A stretch of 64,000 nt of DNA from Hippasteria phrygiana (GCA_037893225.1 JAZGUH010000278.1:536501-600500), one strand, 5' to 3'; shown: positions 12,001 to 23,574, numbered from the stretch's first letter. Notes: a model not told the origin generated them from the sequence alone. Translations and numbers: made by a program.

Positions 12001-15000
12001 AACTGCTACAATGTGTTTGTGCAGTCAAGCGTAACCTATACACAATAATCCAACAATGGATTGAAACTGCACAAACAGCGACTAATGGCGTCATCCGGCC
12101 TGGTGGCACTGCTTTTTTGCGCATATTTGCGTCATCCGTACAGATTTATTGATTTTACCTACCGGTAGTCGGTTTCCTTGGTTTATTTGCCAATAGACAA
12201 ATTTCACTTAGCCCCGTCTTCTGCACCCTTTCGGGTTGAAAGCGAGGCTCTCAGCGCTAAACAAACAGTGTTATTCAACAAATCCATTCATGCATGAATG
12301 AATCACGCCATTGAAATGACATTCAGCCTAGCAAGTTGTTTACTTGGCACTAAGAGCATTGCTTTCAAACTCCGAAGATAAGTGCTATATTTGTCATTTT
12401 GGAATTTGTCTATAGGGTACATAAGAGTAAAAAAAAAAGGTCCTGTTGCATGTAACGAATCATGTTTTCTTTAATTACATGGTTAATCATCATAATAACA
12501 TAAATTCTTGTGGGTATTCTCCTTGCAGATTCCCAACATTAGAATTGGAAAACTAAAATCCTAATTGCTTTAACCCCCCCTCTCTCAGGTCCCAAATAGA
12601 GCCAACTAATAGGGGTGTGCATCCGAACCTGACCGTTCACGTCGGGAACCGATTCCAGATTATGGAATCGAGTACCCGTACAACTTTACATTATCGCATA
12701 GTAACTTCCCAGAAAATGAATAAGGAAAGGTTTCGAAAGTTATTTGTGAGGAATTTTCAAAATTAAAACCCGACTACATGCACATGGGAAACCAGCACAG
12801 ATTTCATGTTTATGACGCTCACGAAAATTGACAATAATTTACCGGTTGTGGTTTTTGTAGTCTGGGTATGGATAAAGAGACTCGACGAGACATGATAGCA
12901 TGCCTCATTCCACAATAAATACAACTGTGTATAGCTTCTGTGTTTTGTGATATAACGGCGCATGCACGTGCCGGAACATGTAATAGCGGAGTGATCATGT
13001 TTACTGGACAGGCATGAGATTTTTCACACTTTTGTCTGAAATCAGACTTTTGAATCTCAGAGAAAGACATTATGGCAACATTCGGGATTGGAAGGTTTGG
13101 GTTGGGTTTCTTATAACGGGTACTTGGGTACCACTACCAGTATTTTTTTCAATCGGGTACCCGGTTCTTTTACTACCCGTAAATTGCACACCCCTACCTA
13201 GTACCCTATATATCAAAACCTATCAAGTGACAGGTGGAAACACACACAAGCTGTAAGAGTTGGTTGTTAGATTTTTTGATACGCTGTGATAGTTAAAACT
13301 TTAGGAGGGTTAACCAGTTTGCGTCAGAGGACGTGTTAACACAATCTAGCTGTTTTTATACACTGGCACGGCTGACTGGTTAAAACGTCAAGCTTGCCTC
13401 GACTCACCTCCGGGTGACGTCTCAACACGCTAATCCCTCATTTGTTTTGTGCACACACACACACAGTCCGAGAAGTCTGTGGAGGCGGACCGTATGTTGA
13501 ACTTGAACTTGGCCGCTGTGCACGGCCTGTTCTACAATTTACGCTCCGGTGGGCGCACCCGGAGTATTGAAATATATGAGGTTTCGGCAAGAAATATTGT
13601 ACAAATACTGTCGAAATGACTCTTGCAAACTTAATCCTGGCGCGAACTGGTTAAGAGAAATACTGAATGTCTAGAGATACGTAACACTATACATGCACAA
13701 ATTCTTGCACTTGTTTGCTTAATAATTATTTGCTCTGCAAACACTCCATGCAGATTGTTCAGAAAATATGCATGTTATTAAAAAAAACTATTTTGTTTGC
13801 CTGCCAAAATGTAGTTGTACAACTGTCTTGTTGACCCTCTTCCCCCTCCTTTTGTACTGCACATACCTCAGGATGCTGTGCACTTAGGCCGTAGAATGTG
13901 AGGACACTGAAGTACATGTACATATTGTTTTCCTCAAATTTCCCCTTTTCTCAATCCTCTCATCTACATGTAGTGTTCAACCGATGTTGGTTTTGCCTGC
14001 CGATCCGATGGCCGATGTTTTATTTGGAACATCGGTCGATGTCCGATCTGATCCGATGTTTTTAATTGACATAATAAACAATACCCTCAAAAACGCAAGT
14101 GTTCACATACCAAAGACAAACCTTGACTCCCTTAGAATGTTGCCTACCTCTTAGTGAAAGTATGAGGCCGAATGCGCAGTGATTTCAGTTCAAGCTTCCA
14201 GCAAACTTGGCGCACACGTGAAGGGAATTCCCCATTAGGGCGTCTATGTTGGTCTTTTTTCCAGGGTATTTTTGTATTCACGCTGTATACAACATTACAC
14301 AGTGCACACATATAGCCCATGCTTTGCATGCAAGAGACACGTGATCGGCTGAACTAAGTCCACAAAGCGTCGTGGCTTCACACAGTGTACATGTAGGCTC
14401 CGTTCATGATGTTCAGTAGTACAGTACACATGTACAGTACACATGTACAGTACACACAGTCGTACTTCCCCAATACGTCCGAGGACAATGCTTTGTGTTT
14501 CCTATTGTTCCTTTAATATAACCAACCCCCATAGACTAAGCACGTATCCTTACGTTCGAGGACCGATTTCAACAAAAGACTCTACGTTCGAGGACTGAAA
14601 GGTTTCTTTGTGTTTCCTTTATTCTCTTGTCCTCGGAGATATATACAGTGCACGTACACATGTACAGTACACATGTACAGTACACATGTACAGTACACAT
14701 GTACAGTACACATGTACAGTACACATGTACAGTACACATGTACAGTACACATGTACAGTACACATGTACAGTACACATGTACAGTACACACAGTCGTACT
14801 TCCCCAATACGTCCGAGGACAATGCTTTGTGTTTCCTATTGTTCCTTTAATATAACCAACCCCCATAGACTAAGCACGTATCCTTACGTTCGAGGACCGA
14901 TTTCAACAAAAGACTCTACGTTCGAGGACTGAAAGGTTTCTTTGTGTTTCCTTTATTCTCTTGTCCTCGGAGATATATACAGTGCACGTACACATGTACA

Positions 15001-18000
15001 GTACACATGTACAGTACACACAGTCGTACTTCCCTACTACGTCCGAGGACGAAGCTTTGTGTTTCCTTTTGTTCCCTTGATATAGCCAAACCCCATAGAC
15101 TAAGCACGTATCCTTACGTTCGAGGACCGATTTCAACAAAAGACTCTACGTTCGAGGACCGAAAGGATTCTTTGTGTCTCCTTTCTTCTCTTGTCCTCGG
15201 AGATATATTGCGTGCACGTACACATGTACAGTACACATGTACAGTACACATGTACAGTACACATGTACAGTACACATGTACAGTACACATGTACAGTACA
15301 CATGTACAGTACACATGTACAGTACACATGTACAGTACACATGTACACATGTACGTGCACGCAATATATCTCCGAGGACAAGAGAAGAAAGGAGACACAA
15401 AGAATCCTTTCAGTCCTCGAACGTAGAGTCTTTTGTTGAAATCGGTCCTCGAACGTAAGGATACGTGCTTAGTCTATGGGGTTTGGCTATATCAAGGGAA
15501 CAAAAGGAAACACAAAGCTTCGTCCTCGGACGTAGTAGGGAAGTACGACTGTATGTACACATGTACAGTACACATGTACACATGTACAGTACACATGTAC
15601 AGTACACATGTACAGTACACATGTACAGTACACATGTACAGTACACATGTACAGTACACATGTACAGTACACATGTACAGTACACATGTACAGTACACAT
15701 GTACAGTACACATGTACAGTACACATGTACAGTACACATGTACAGTACACATGTACAGTACACATGTACAGTACACATGTACAGTACACATGTACAGTAC
15801 ACATGACTGCTCTGTTGCCTTTGGGGTGCTGAGTTGTTGCGGTACGGATCGCATGCAGACGCGGAGCTCTGAGATATTTACACCGGTATAATAAGACATC
15901 ACTGCATAAAACTTTTTGTTTTCCACACAAAAATAAAATGTTTTACTCGCACTTTAACCCTACCCCCTAGGCATTTTTACTAGGAGGCTTCCTCACAACC
16001 TTTTAAAATCCAACACCTATGACACATTCTTTGGACTTGGACAAATTGGGGCATTTTTTTCTAGACTGTTCACCCATATAAAATACTTAACATGAAGAAA
16101 TACTGACATCTTTACTGACATAATGTTTGTTACATGTACATATGGACAGACTTATATAATCACGTTTGTCACATCATGGAGGTATTAATATTTTAATACC
16201 TCCATGGTCACATGGACAGACATTTTGTTTCTTAAATTAAAAAATATAAGTAAAAACCATGATTTATTATTAGCCTAACTAGTTAAATATTCTTTCAAAG
16301 TTAATATTTGATATTTTTATTTGCAGGAAGACTACTTCAATTTAAATTGCAACCATGTAATTCTATTTCATTGAATAACGTTTGTTACAGGGACAGACAT
16401 TGGTTATCAGGTTTGTTACATGGACAAACACATGCATTGTACAATGCAAGATAATGTACATGTGTGTCACTTGAGGACAGACAAACTTCTCATTTTTCAT
16501 TCAACAAAATGCACAAACTTTTCTAACTAAATATTGGCAGTTGTATTGCACACACCTTTGTTATAAATATATGTGCACTCATAAGACTAGTCCTTAAAGA
16601 TGTTGCAGGAGATTATTTCATGTGACAAACGTTAACAAAAATGGACAGACATTTGCATTTCCTTTGAATGGATCTGTGTTTTGTTTCCCAAAGAATAAAA
16701 AGCCTAAAAAAATGGTATATAGAATAAAGGTCAGATGTTTTCTCAGCAAGATTTATATATTGAAATTTATTGTTGATAAAATGCCAATACCATACCAGCC
16801 AGTATAATGTTTGTCACTACATGTACACATGTACATGGACAGACACAGTGACGTATGTGATTGCTGAATTAGCCGTTCCTAAATTTGTTTAAAAACACCT
16901 TCAAGAAAGAAAGGGCTTGAAAATTGAGCAAATTTCTTACCTGTGATATTTTTTCTAACCATAATTTAACGTGAATTTATTTTCTCTGATAACACCTCTT
17001 TTATACATGTATGTAACCTGAAAAACATGAGTTTGCATGGTCATATGCATGTCTCATCAGGCATCAGGACCCCCCAAAATACGCTTGATATTTTCATCAA
17101 ATTTCTCATGTTTTAATCTACCAACAACCAAATCCTGTATTATTGTGTACACTATCTCTCTACAGTTGTACAACTACTATTACCATCATTTAAGTTTATT
17201 TCCTGAGTTTCAACACAATTTAAATTAGAGCTAGTAATTGTGATGTGCAATTGTATCATTTAGTGTGGACAGACCCATTTTGAGTAATCCTCATCTTTTA
17301 AACCAAAGTGTGGATTCTTAATTAATTCCAACATGAACACTTGGATACAGGATTCCTGCGGAAGGTTTTTGGCATTCTCAGCACGCAGCTCCTCGTGACC
17401 ACGGTAGTATGTGCCATCTTCATGTACACGGAAGGAGTCAAGGCGTACGTCCAGAACAAGTGAGTGAAATTGGCAAATAATGTGAAATAAAAAAACTCAA
17501 TATCCCGATGGGATCTTTTTATACATGTAGAGTGGCAAAGCAGAACTTTATGCAAGCTTGCTGTTTTATGCAAATATAAGATTTGTCGTGATTTTTCCTG
17601 ATTTCAGACATTTAAAAAATCTGTTGAAATCTGGAATTCCTGAAGTGTTAACCCTGAAGGTGCTTTTACCTGTAAAAGTGGATCTAGACCAATTAGTATG
17701 GAATTGGATGCATACTCAAAATATTGCAGACCGGAAGGTAGACTGTGTAAAATGTATAGTACAGAGATGGTTAACAGTAGTCACGTATAATCAAGGTTCT
17801 TATTGACTGGTAAAGTTTGGTATACATTTTATTTTGTTCCCAGCCAAGGCATGCTTCTGATTGCCTACATGTCTTCCATCGGTCTCCTCCTGGCATTATT
17901 TGTCAAACGCCGAGAATCACCAATCAACATGATCCTCCTGGCACTCTTTGTAAGTAGAGTCAACTCCAGTTGACAAAATACTTTACCTTTATAACATCTT

Positions 18001-19779
18001 GAATACAGACGACGGCCATAGCCACGGTTTGAAAAAGACCACCTGGCCGGTTGACGTCTATATGCGCATTCCTGTGCATACTCAATCTGTTCATGTTTCA
18101 ACTTTCTTGAAAGGGAGTGTAATGAATAGATGGATTTCTTTTTTTTAAACAAAGCTTTCATTCACAGGACGGGGGCTCCAAGTGCAATGAATAGGACCAC
18201 TCTATTCAGTGTGGTGCCTGTTTGCATTTTCTCCCCAAAGTTTTTATAACTGGATTCATCTCCCAATATCTGCAATATTTTGGGGCGTTTTTATTTTTGC
18301 ACTTAAAGTAAAATTTACATGGTTTACTGACAGAAGGGGGCATAACTAACAACTTTCAAAGATGGTGTGGTTGATGATAACCTTAAAAGGTATTAGTGTG
18401 GGCTACGAATGAGTTACAGCAACACACAGCATACTGTATGTACGTCAAATTCAGGCTTATCAGGAAATACATAATCTCAATGTTCAACTCTTGCTACTTT
18501 CCATCCGTTTCATGGGACCAGGGCCCAATTTCATAAAGCTGTTAAGCACAAAAATTTGCTTAGCATGCAAATGCTTCCTTGATAAAAACTGGATTACCGA
18601 CCAGATTTCCATGTGTGGACAGTGGAATATTGCTTTTGACTGGCATTCAGCTGTTGCTTGCTTAGTATGAAAATTACATGGACTTTTGGCTGGTAACCTG
18701 TTTTTACTAAGCAAGACATTTTCATGCTAAGCAAATTTTTGTGCTTAACAGCTTTATGAAATTGGGCCCTGGTCGCAAATGCCCATTGCCAAGCAAAGTT
18801 CCAGGTCTGATGCATCATACATGCTGTTCAGCGTCGTTACTCTTCTACGTGGAAGCTTCTCGCAAAATTGACATTGAGCATACGATGAAGCCTTGGCGTT
18901 TCTTCTTTACCTTTGGTTACAGACGTTTGTCGAGGCCTACAGTGTGGGAACCATCGTGACGTTTTACAACAAGGGCGTGGTGCTGCAAGCATTTGCACTG
19001 ACTATGGTGGTCACTCTAAGCCTGACTGCGTACACCATGCAGAGCAAGAGAGACTTCAGCTCCTGGGGTGCAGGGTAAGCGGAAATGGGAATGTACTCTT
19101 TCAAGATTTTTGTCTAAGGTCTCACAGGATAAGACACTCGGCCTTGATTACCAGACCAAGGGATAGGTGCAACAAATACTACATTGATATTATGGGACAG
19201 AAGAACTACACCCTTCGTAATAATAATAATAATAATAATAATAATTCTTTTATTTATTTATTAAAACCCTCCTATGCAAACATACATTCTGAGCCATGTT
19301 GTTGTATGGGTCAAAATCAGTCAAGGTGATTGTTTTTTTACCCTCCTGCCATAGTACAAAACCACATGTAATCTGATCATGTCTGTGTAAAAGTATAGCA
19401 GGGGAGGTGGAAGGAAATTTTGACTGATTTTGACCTTTTAAATAGTAGGAGGGTTTTAGGTCATATTTTTACATACAATGAATGATTCTCTTCTAACCCC
19501 CCTCCCCCCCCCCCCTGCTTTAGGCTCTACTCCGCCCTCATTATCCTGATCCTGAGTGGCCTTCTTCACATCTTCCTGCCTCACAACAATGCCGTGGAGT
19601 TCATCATCTCCATCTTCGGGGCTATCCTCTTCTGCGGCTTCATCGTCTTTGACGTCCACATGATGATGCACAAGCTGTCGCCTGAGGAATACATCCTAGC
19701 CTCCATCAACTTGTACTTGGACATCTTGAACCTCTTCCTGCACATACTGCGCATTCTTAGCGAGGCTCAAAAGAAATAG
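9047..19779 (+). CDS. TMBIM4: Transmembrane BAX inhibitor motif protein 4 (Lifeguard 4), five exons
   Basis: Coding exons are 9047-9137, 17351-17459, 17844-17949, 18923-19074 and 19524-19779 (stop TAG). All introns are GT-AG and the phases join, giving 237 residues; the human protein has 238. The start ATG opens MASKAHDVESIVDDFRYG, matching the family's short acidic N terminus. Hydrophobic segments follow: GILSTQLLVTTVVCAIFMY (about 38-56), GMLLIAYMSSIGLLLALF (about 69-86), the block beginning TFVEAYSVGTIVTFYNKG, then LTMVVTLSLTAYT, SALIILILSGLLHIF and FIISIFGAILFCGFIVFD. The C terminus contains the family signature HKLSPEEYILASINLYLDI. These are multi-pass Golgi/ER membrane proteins that modulate calcium and inhibit apoptosis (family knowledge). 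Intron 1 is 8.2 kb and packed with repeats. No promoter or polyA site was assigned with confidence. Confidence 0.96.
9284..9835. mobile_element. TIR element TTAACCCTAACGTC
   Basis: TTAACCCTAACGTC at 9284 is inverted as GACGTTAGGGTTA near 9822-9835. The ~550-bp interior is rich in AGTACTAC/GTAGTATT words that pair across the element. It sits just inside TMBIM4 intron 1. Confidence 0.65.
9950..11916. mobile_element. TTAA-flanked TIR element carrying the Cys-rich frame
   Basis: The left end reads TTAAAGGGGCTGTGTCGTC at 9950 and the right end its inverted match GACGACACAGCCCCTTTAA ending at 11916. The TTAA on both sides is the target duplication used by Kolobok and piggyBac elements. The ~1.97-kb interior is AT-rich, with CG-rich patches near 10070-10120, and carries the cysteine-rich minus-strand frame. 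It sits in TMBIM4 intron 1. Kolobok is my preferred assignment because the termini start AAGGG rather than CCC. Confidence 0.75.
11203..11805 (-). CDS. Cysteine-rich (CXC-like) open frame inside a TTAA-flanked element
   Basis: A 200-codon minus-strand frame whose credible core, about 11545-11330, reads MEYLSESCIKLEVDDIEVEP and then a dense cysteine block: CTCRNSCQRVRLG, GACPCKCAQQNCNVSC and RCGTVRAKFCTQNP. The CxC-x3-C and CPCK...CxxxCxCG spacing resembles metal-binding CXC/CRC-like modules found in proteins encoded by some invertebrate mobile elements. The upstream 70 codons are low complexity and may be intron, and the downstream part may also be noncoding. The frame is the only plausible coding sequence in the 9950-11916 element, so it may be the remnant of a longer transposon protein. 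No transposase catalytic motif is seen. The exact start is uncertain. Confidence 0.45.
   Translation of the reverse strand: MAVLRIGFWKLHPLEHARMSSVCVLKYTYVYTYTYKQVAHIVALSSLRVRLLEKNVQISSVYFIKFHSHVAYTSAMEYLSESCIKLEVDDIEVEPYTREPMTCTCRNSCQRVRLGTRGACPCKCAQQNCNVSCRCGTVRAKFCTQNPTGGVSVKGSMYYVYIHLDVSCSYLACKLRSIKSFRLILTRHFNNKIIMLLKEG
11983..12143. repeat. TTAACCCCTTG-family MITE, partial copy 1
   Basis: It shares CAATGTGTTTGTGCAGTCAA, AATAATCCAACAATGGATTG and GTCATCCGGCC with the copies at 22048, 36242 and 58150, but both termini are lost. Confidence 0.7.
12191..12416. mobile_element. Short TIR element
   Basis: CAATAGACAAATTTCAC at 12192 is inverted as GAATTTGTCTATAG near 12401-12415. The interior also folds in part (CTAAACAAACAGTG against CAAGTTGTTTACTTG). 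Confidence 0.55.
12608..13197. mobile_element. hAT-like MITE with TAGGGGTGTGCA ends
   Basis: TAGGGGTGTGCA at 12608 is inverted as TGCACACCCCTA near 13186-13197. The interior pairs CGGGTACC-type words. A diverged relative is at about 31985-32410 (shared CAGATTATGGAATCGAGTA). A clean 8-bp target duplication is not visible. Confidence 0.6.
13211..13314. repeat. GGAGGGTTAA-ended MITE, partial copy
   Basis: It matches the right two thirds of 34663-34814 (AAAACCTATCAA, AACACACACAA, TGTGATAGTTA, GGAGGGTTAA). Confidence 0.6.
13310..13654. mobile_element. TTAACCAGTT-ended element, full copy
   Basis: The left end TTAACCAGTTTGCGTC and right end GCGCGAACTGGTTAA are inverted. The interior includes GACGTGTTAACAC, a CA repeat and TTTACGCTCCGGTGGGCGCA. 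A partial inverted copy is at 22989-23254. Confidence 0.7.
14380..15830. repeat. 13-bp minisatellite in a mirrored higher-order array
   Basis: Five blocks (about 14418-14458, 14651-14790, 14987-15020, 15218-15356, 15553-15805) repeat the 13-bp unit GTACAGTACACAT. They are separated by a ~195-bp conserved spacer (CAGTCGTACTTCC ... CTTGTCCTCGGAGATATAT). Spacers at 14458-14650, 14790-14986 and 15021-15217 are direct; the one at 15357-15552 is inverted. 15021-15552 is therefore a nearly perfect palindrome centred in the minisatellite. All six reading frames are open only because 13 is not a multiple of three and the unit lacks stops. Confidence 0.9.
15954..16030 (+). repeat. Left end of a CCCTAAC-type element
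   Basis: TTTAACCCTACCCCCTAGGC followed by TTTTTACTAGGAGGCTTCCT resembles the left ends at 29599 and 38728. No right end is seen nearby. Confidence 0.4.
16126..17277. repeat. Dispersed TTTGTYACATGGACAGACA motif cluster
   Basis: Versions of the motif occur near 16126, 16163, 16205, 16380, 16411, 16465, 16619, 16808 and 17262, separated by unrelated AT-rich sequence. A perfect small hairpin (CATGGAGGTATTAATA and inverse, 16175-16206) lies in the cluster. It lies just before TMBIM4 exon 2. Confidence 0.6.
18519..18774. mobile_element. TIR element with GGGCCCAATTTCATAAAGC ends
   Basis: GGGCCCAATTTCATAAAGCT at 18521 and its inverse ending near 18772 extend into long arms (CTGTTAAGCACAAAAATTTG). 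The layout resembles the Harbinger element at 46332. It lies in TMBIM4 intron 3. Confidence 0.75.
19218..19245 (+). repeat. (AAT)n microsatellite
   Basis: About nine AAT units run before a CCCTCCT-family MITE in TMBIM4 intron 4. Confidence 0.85.
19263..19457. mobile_element. CCCTCCT-family MITE with TCAAAATCAGTCAA arms
   Basis: AAAACCCTCCTATGC and TAGTAGGAGGGTTTTA are inverted ends, with inner arms GGTCAAAATCAGTCAA and TGACTGATTTTGACC. An inverted, slightly damaged copy is at about 6240-6432. Confidence 0.75.
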
Positions 19780-19943
19780 ACATAGCTATACGTGAACTGA
19801 GACTCGACAGTCTTGGTGGGGGGGGAGAAAAATTTGAGATTTAACAAACTTACCTGTGTGAAACTCTGGTATCTGCTGCATGTGTCAACTGTTGATGGCA
19901 CTGCCTAGGGTGGTATGTAAGTATGCACGTGAACTAAACTTTA

Positions 19944-20480
19944 CTAGGGCTGTTCATTTTCGAATAATTTAGTATTCGATTATTCGATTATTCGAAACCG
20001 AGTTGGACCGAATATTCGATACTTGCCGGTCAATTTTTTTACGCAACAGCTGCAACTGTTTGCTACGTTGGTAAAAAGTTGCATGCAAAGCAGGCCAGTG
20101 TTTTATGTGCGGCGATCGATATTGTGGACTGCCCGATTGACCTTGCTATTGTATGCGCCAGTTGTATACGGATCATTACGGGTACGTATTATGGTATAAC
20201 ATTCTGATAACAAGAAACCAAACTCCAGCCTGCATTTTTGCAGTAATTATTTTATGTGTCAAGCGTTTTACGGACGGGAACAATAAACCTCCGTCCACAA
20301 TAATGAGGCATATGACACTGCATAGGCCTACGTGACGTAACTTTTCTATAAAAATAGCATCAGAGTCGTATCTGTATTTGCATATTATTTTTTTGAATAT
20401 TCGAACCGACAAAAAGGTATTAGAATATTCATCAGTTGACGATCAAATTTTCGAATATTCGGTACATTTGGGACAGCCCT
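19944..20480. mobile_element. hAT-type MITE with 8-bp duplication
   Basis: AGGGCTGTTC at the left pairs with GGACAGCCCT at the right, and both ends continue into TTCGAATATTCG-type words. An 8-bp direct repeat AAACTTTA flanks it (19936-19943 and 20481-20488). Both the ends and the 8-bp duplication fit hAT. It lies 165 bp past the TMBIM4 stop codon. Confidence 0.75.
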
Positions 20481-20688
20481 AAACTTTAAACGTAGGCTTT
20501 AAAGGCAAGTCTTGCATGCCGGTGGAATCCTCATTTGTATGTGTTGAGTCATGTGCTTTCCATAGAGCCCCACGTATTTGGGAGCCAGAAGTTAAGCTAC
20601 TTGCAAAGAAGAATACAATGAATGCAATTTTCAAACCGAGTGTGCTTAAAACCGAGACATACATTGTGGGAGCATGCACAATTCGGTC

Positions 20689-21026
20689 AATTCACAACTC
20701 GGTGCGCCGACAGCGGCCAATTTCCCACTTCCGCGGTCGACATCGCGCGAATGCGAGTGGATGAGTTAAAGCAATTTTTGACTAATCGGGGAATACCTTG
20801 GGCGGGAAAGAAGAGAGAGGAGTTGTTAGATTTAGCGGGGGAACAAACTCCAAAAATATGGATTTGAACACACCTTTCGTAACTCAAAATGCATGTAAAC
20901 ATACGGTCGATGCATTGGCGATACCCACTTCCGGTTTTGAGATGTCGACTTTTTCCCATGATGCACTGCGTAATTTGGCCTCTCCCCGGCTTGCTGCGCA
21001 CGGAGTTGTGAATTGACCGAATTGCA
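20689..21026 (+). mobile_element. Short TIR element encoding a SAP-like peptide
   Basis: The ends are inverted copies of AATTCGGTCAATTCACAACT (near 20689) and its complement at 21003-21022, giving a ~340-bp element. Inside, the frame over 20745-20865 reads MRVDELKQFLTNRGIPWAGK and then KREELLDLAGEQ, which fits the SAP helix-extension-helix DNA-binding consensus (ELK.fL..rGlp..GkK.eL). The frame stops soon after, so this is a non-autonomous derivative of an element whose protein began with, or contained, a SAP domain. Confidence 0.6.
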
Positions 21027-22047
21027 GATGACACTGAGTAACTGTTATTTTCCCCATTGTCACAGCCAGAGTTGCATGAAGCCCACAGGTCCTGCAACTT
21101 TACTCACTCCCTGGGTTGGATGAGATTTGAGGAAAATAAAACATCCACAAATCATTCCGAGGCAATTGATTTGTATTGTGTTTCTAAAAATTGCATTTTC
21201 TACCAAAAGATAGTTCAAAATTGCAAACATATACATTCATTAGAATGAAAAGAATGTTTCAGGTTGCAGAGGTCAATTTGGAATGATAAAAACAATTTAA
21301 GGACAAAACAAATCTTATCTGCAAATCGTCTGCAAGATGCCTCTCCAGAAGTTAAAATTTCCCAGGTTTTTGGGGTTTATTCCCCAATGTTCCCTAAACC
21401 CGAGTAAATCACTAATGAAAATACTGCACTCGCATAAACTCTGTTCATCATGTCAGTGCATTGTCTGTGGCCGCGGTAACCTTTACATGGATGTAACAAC
21501 GTGATGACGTCACACTGCGTTTGTTGCATTTGTGAAGCCAGGTCAGGACAGAACATGCTGTGATATCATGGCATGCATTTCATCAGTATACAAGTCGGGA
21601 TCATGCCAATTTCTGCCCGATTTTACGACAAATGCCATGACTACATTTTTGTAAGGAAACGGCAATGGTTTGCTTTAGGTTGCGAAAACAAAGTTAAAAA
21701 AATCCTCAAATTAATCAAAAGCCTTATTATTGCGTGCACCTGTTTCTATCTGTGGTAGTGTTAATTGAACTCTTTTGTTCAATAAAAAGGAAGGAAATAC
21801 GTAATGTTACAAAGTTTGCACGGCCGATGGTTGGAGGCAGTGTGCATAAATGGCAAGCAGTTTTATCATTTTTCTTTGGGTTTATTTGAGAAAAAAAAGC
21901 TGTGAAACTGGAATTATAAGCCGCATTTTAGCAGTTTCAGATGGTAATTTTTTGGGGGGGGGGGTGCAACTTGTTTTACACAATAGGGGTTATCAATCTC
22001 CAAGATGAGGATGGACTACATTATGTACATTGAAGTAACAGGCAAAC
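21027..22047. other. No gene recognised
   Basis: AT-rich intergenic DNA between TMBIM4 and SHQ1. CAATAAAA occurs near 21779, too far from the TMBIM4 stop to assign as its polyA signal. Confidence 0.5.
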
Positions 22048-22230
22048 TTAACCCCTTGAGCACGGGAGACATCGGGGTGTTGCAGCGGTTCTGACAGCCA
22101 AATCGAACCGCTACAATGTGTTTGTGCAGTCAAGCATGACAAACAATAATCCAACAATGGATTGAAACTGCACAAACGGCGGCACTTTTTTTTTGATGCC
22201 ATATGGCGTCATCCGTACGCAAGGGGTTTA
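22048..22230. mobile_element. TTAACCCCTTG-family MITE, copy 2
   Basis: TTAACCCCTTGAGCACGGGA at the left and GTACGCAAGGGGTTTA at the right are inverted. The conserved interior contains CAACAATGGATTGAAACTGC. Confidence 0.75.
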
Positions 22231-22988
22231 GATAGATATATACATACTAATTCGCGATTAGGTTGACCGGTGGCATTAGGGCGACCGTTTGACGGTCGGC
22301 TTAACCTCTTTATATATTGAGAATTTTATTGTCGAAAATGAGTTGTATGGATGGTCCAAAATGAAAATGTACCAAATTTCGTGGGGTTTGAACAGGGAAT
22401 ATTTGGGTTAGGTTACATTAAAGTTTACAAGATTTTGTGCACAAGTCTATGGGACGGTCGTCCTATTAGCTATTTATCGATAAAATATACATACACTTGT
22501 GGGGCGGTAATTATTTTTCCATCTTCAAATTTTGGTTTATGGGGTTTTATTTCTCAAAAGTTTACAAGGTGGTAAGAAAATCTGACCTAATAAAGTTGGC
22601 AATGGTGAGAAATACATGCAGCACTCTTGGGCAACATAAAAGCCTTTATTGTACACGTGTTCAAGAAGAATAGTTGAAGATGATATAAAACAAGAAAGAC
22701 TATCAAAGTACATATACCTTTTGGACAAATTTCACTTCTGCTTATTTGATATTCTGAAATGAAAAGAATACTTACATGTAGTTAGCGATTTAACTTTTAG
22801 TTGGACCGTCATTCCAGTTAACTGAATTGCAGGTTTCAAAACAAAAGATTCTCCGGTTTCTAAAACTTTCTAGTACAGTTGTACTGTTTTACAGTACCCG
22901 ATTTTTGCCGAAAATTTCTATTTTAAAAAAAGGCAAAATATAGCAGCCAACTTCTGATGTACAGCCCAACGCCACAAATACTGATTTT

Positions 22989-23254
22989 CAACAGTATTTG
23001 TACAATATTTCTTGCCGAAACCTTATATTTCAATACTCCGGGTGCGCCCACCGGAGCGTAAATTGAAGAACAACACAGCGGCCAAGTTCAACACACGGTC
23101 CCCCCTTCACAGACTTTGTGTGTACAAAACAAATGAGGGATTAGCGTGTTGAGATGTCACCCAGAGGTGAGTCGAGCTTGACGTTTTAACCCGTCAGCCG
23201 TATATAAAAACAGCCAGATCGTGTTAACACGTCCTCCGACGCGAACTGGTTAAG
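22989..23254. repeat. TTAACCAGTT-ended element, partial inverted copy
   Basis: The right end CGACGCGAACTGGTTAAG corresponds to the left end of 13310-13654. Similarity runs back through GTTAACACGTCCTC and GTGCGCCCACCGGAGCG to CAGTATTTGTACAATATTTC, and the other terminus is lost. Confidence 0.7.
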
Positions 23255-23574
23255 CAACTGGAAACCTGTTGCACATGTGGTGGGCTTCATTTGCTGGCCA
23301 TACAGCGCTACATGTACGTTGCAATTGAAAGTTAACCTCAAAATGAATTTCTCTTCCCAGGAAATTCATTTTCATTTCACAAAATTTGATTTCTTTTTCG
23401 AAAAGTGGAAAAAAATTTCCACCTTAATTCACAGGTGGAAAAAGTTGTGTGAAATGGAAATGTGAATTCTTTTCAGTGTTCAATTGCAATGTACTGTATA
23501 TATTTTGTATACATGTAGTAGCTGTGGTTCTGATTGCAAAGAAGTACATGTACACTGAAATGTAATTTGTGAGG

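Noticed and set aside
14569..15930. Overlapping frames of up to 160 codons in all six frames with MYSTHVQYTCTVH-type repeats
   Set aside because: They are the translation of the 13-bp minisatellite, which has no stop in any frame; there is no conserved or independent protein signal.
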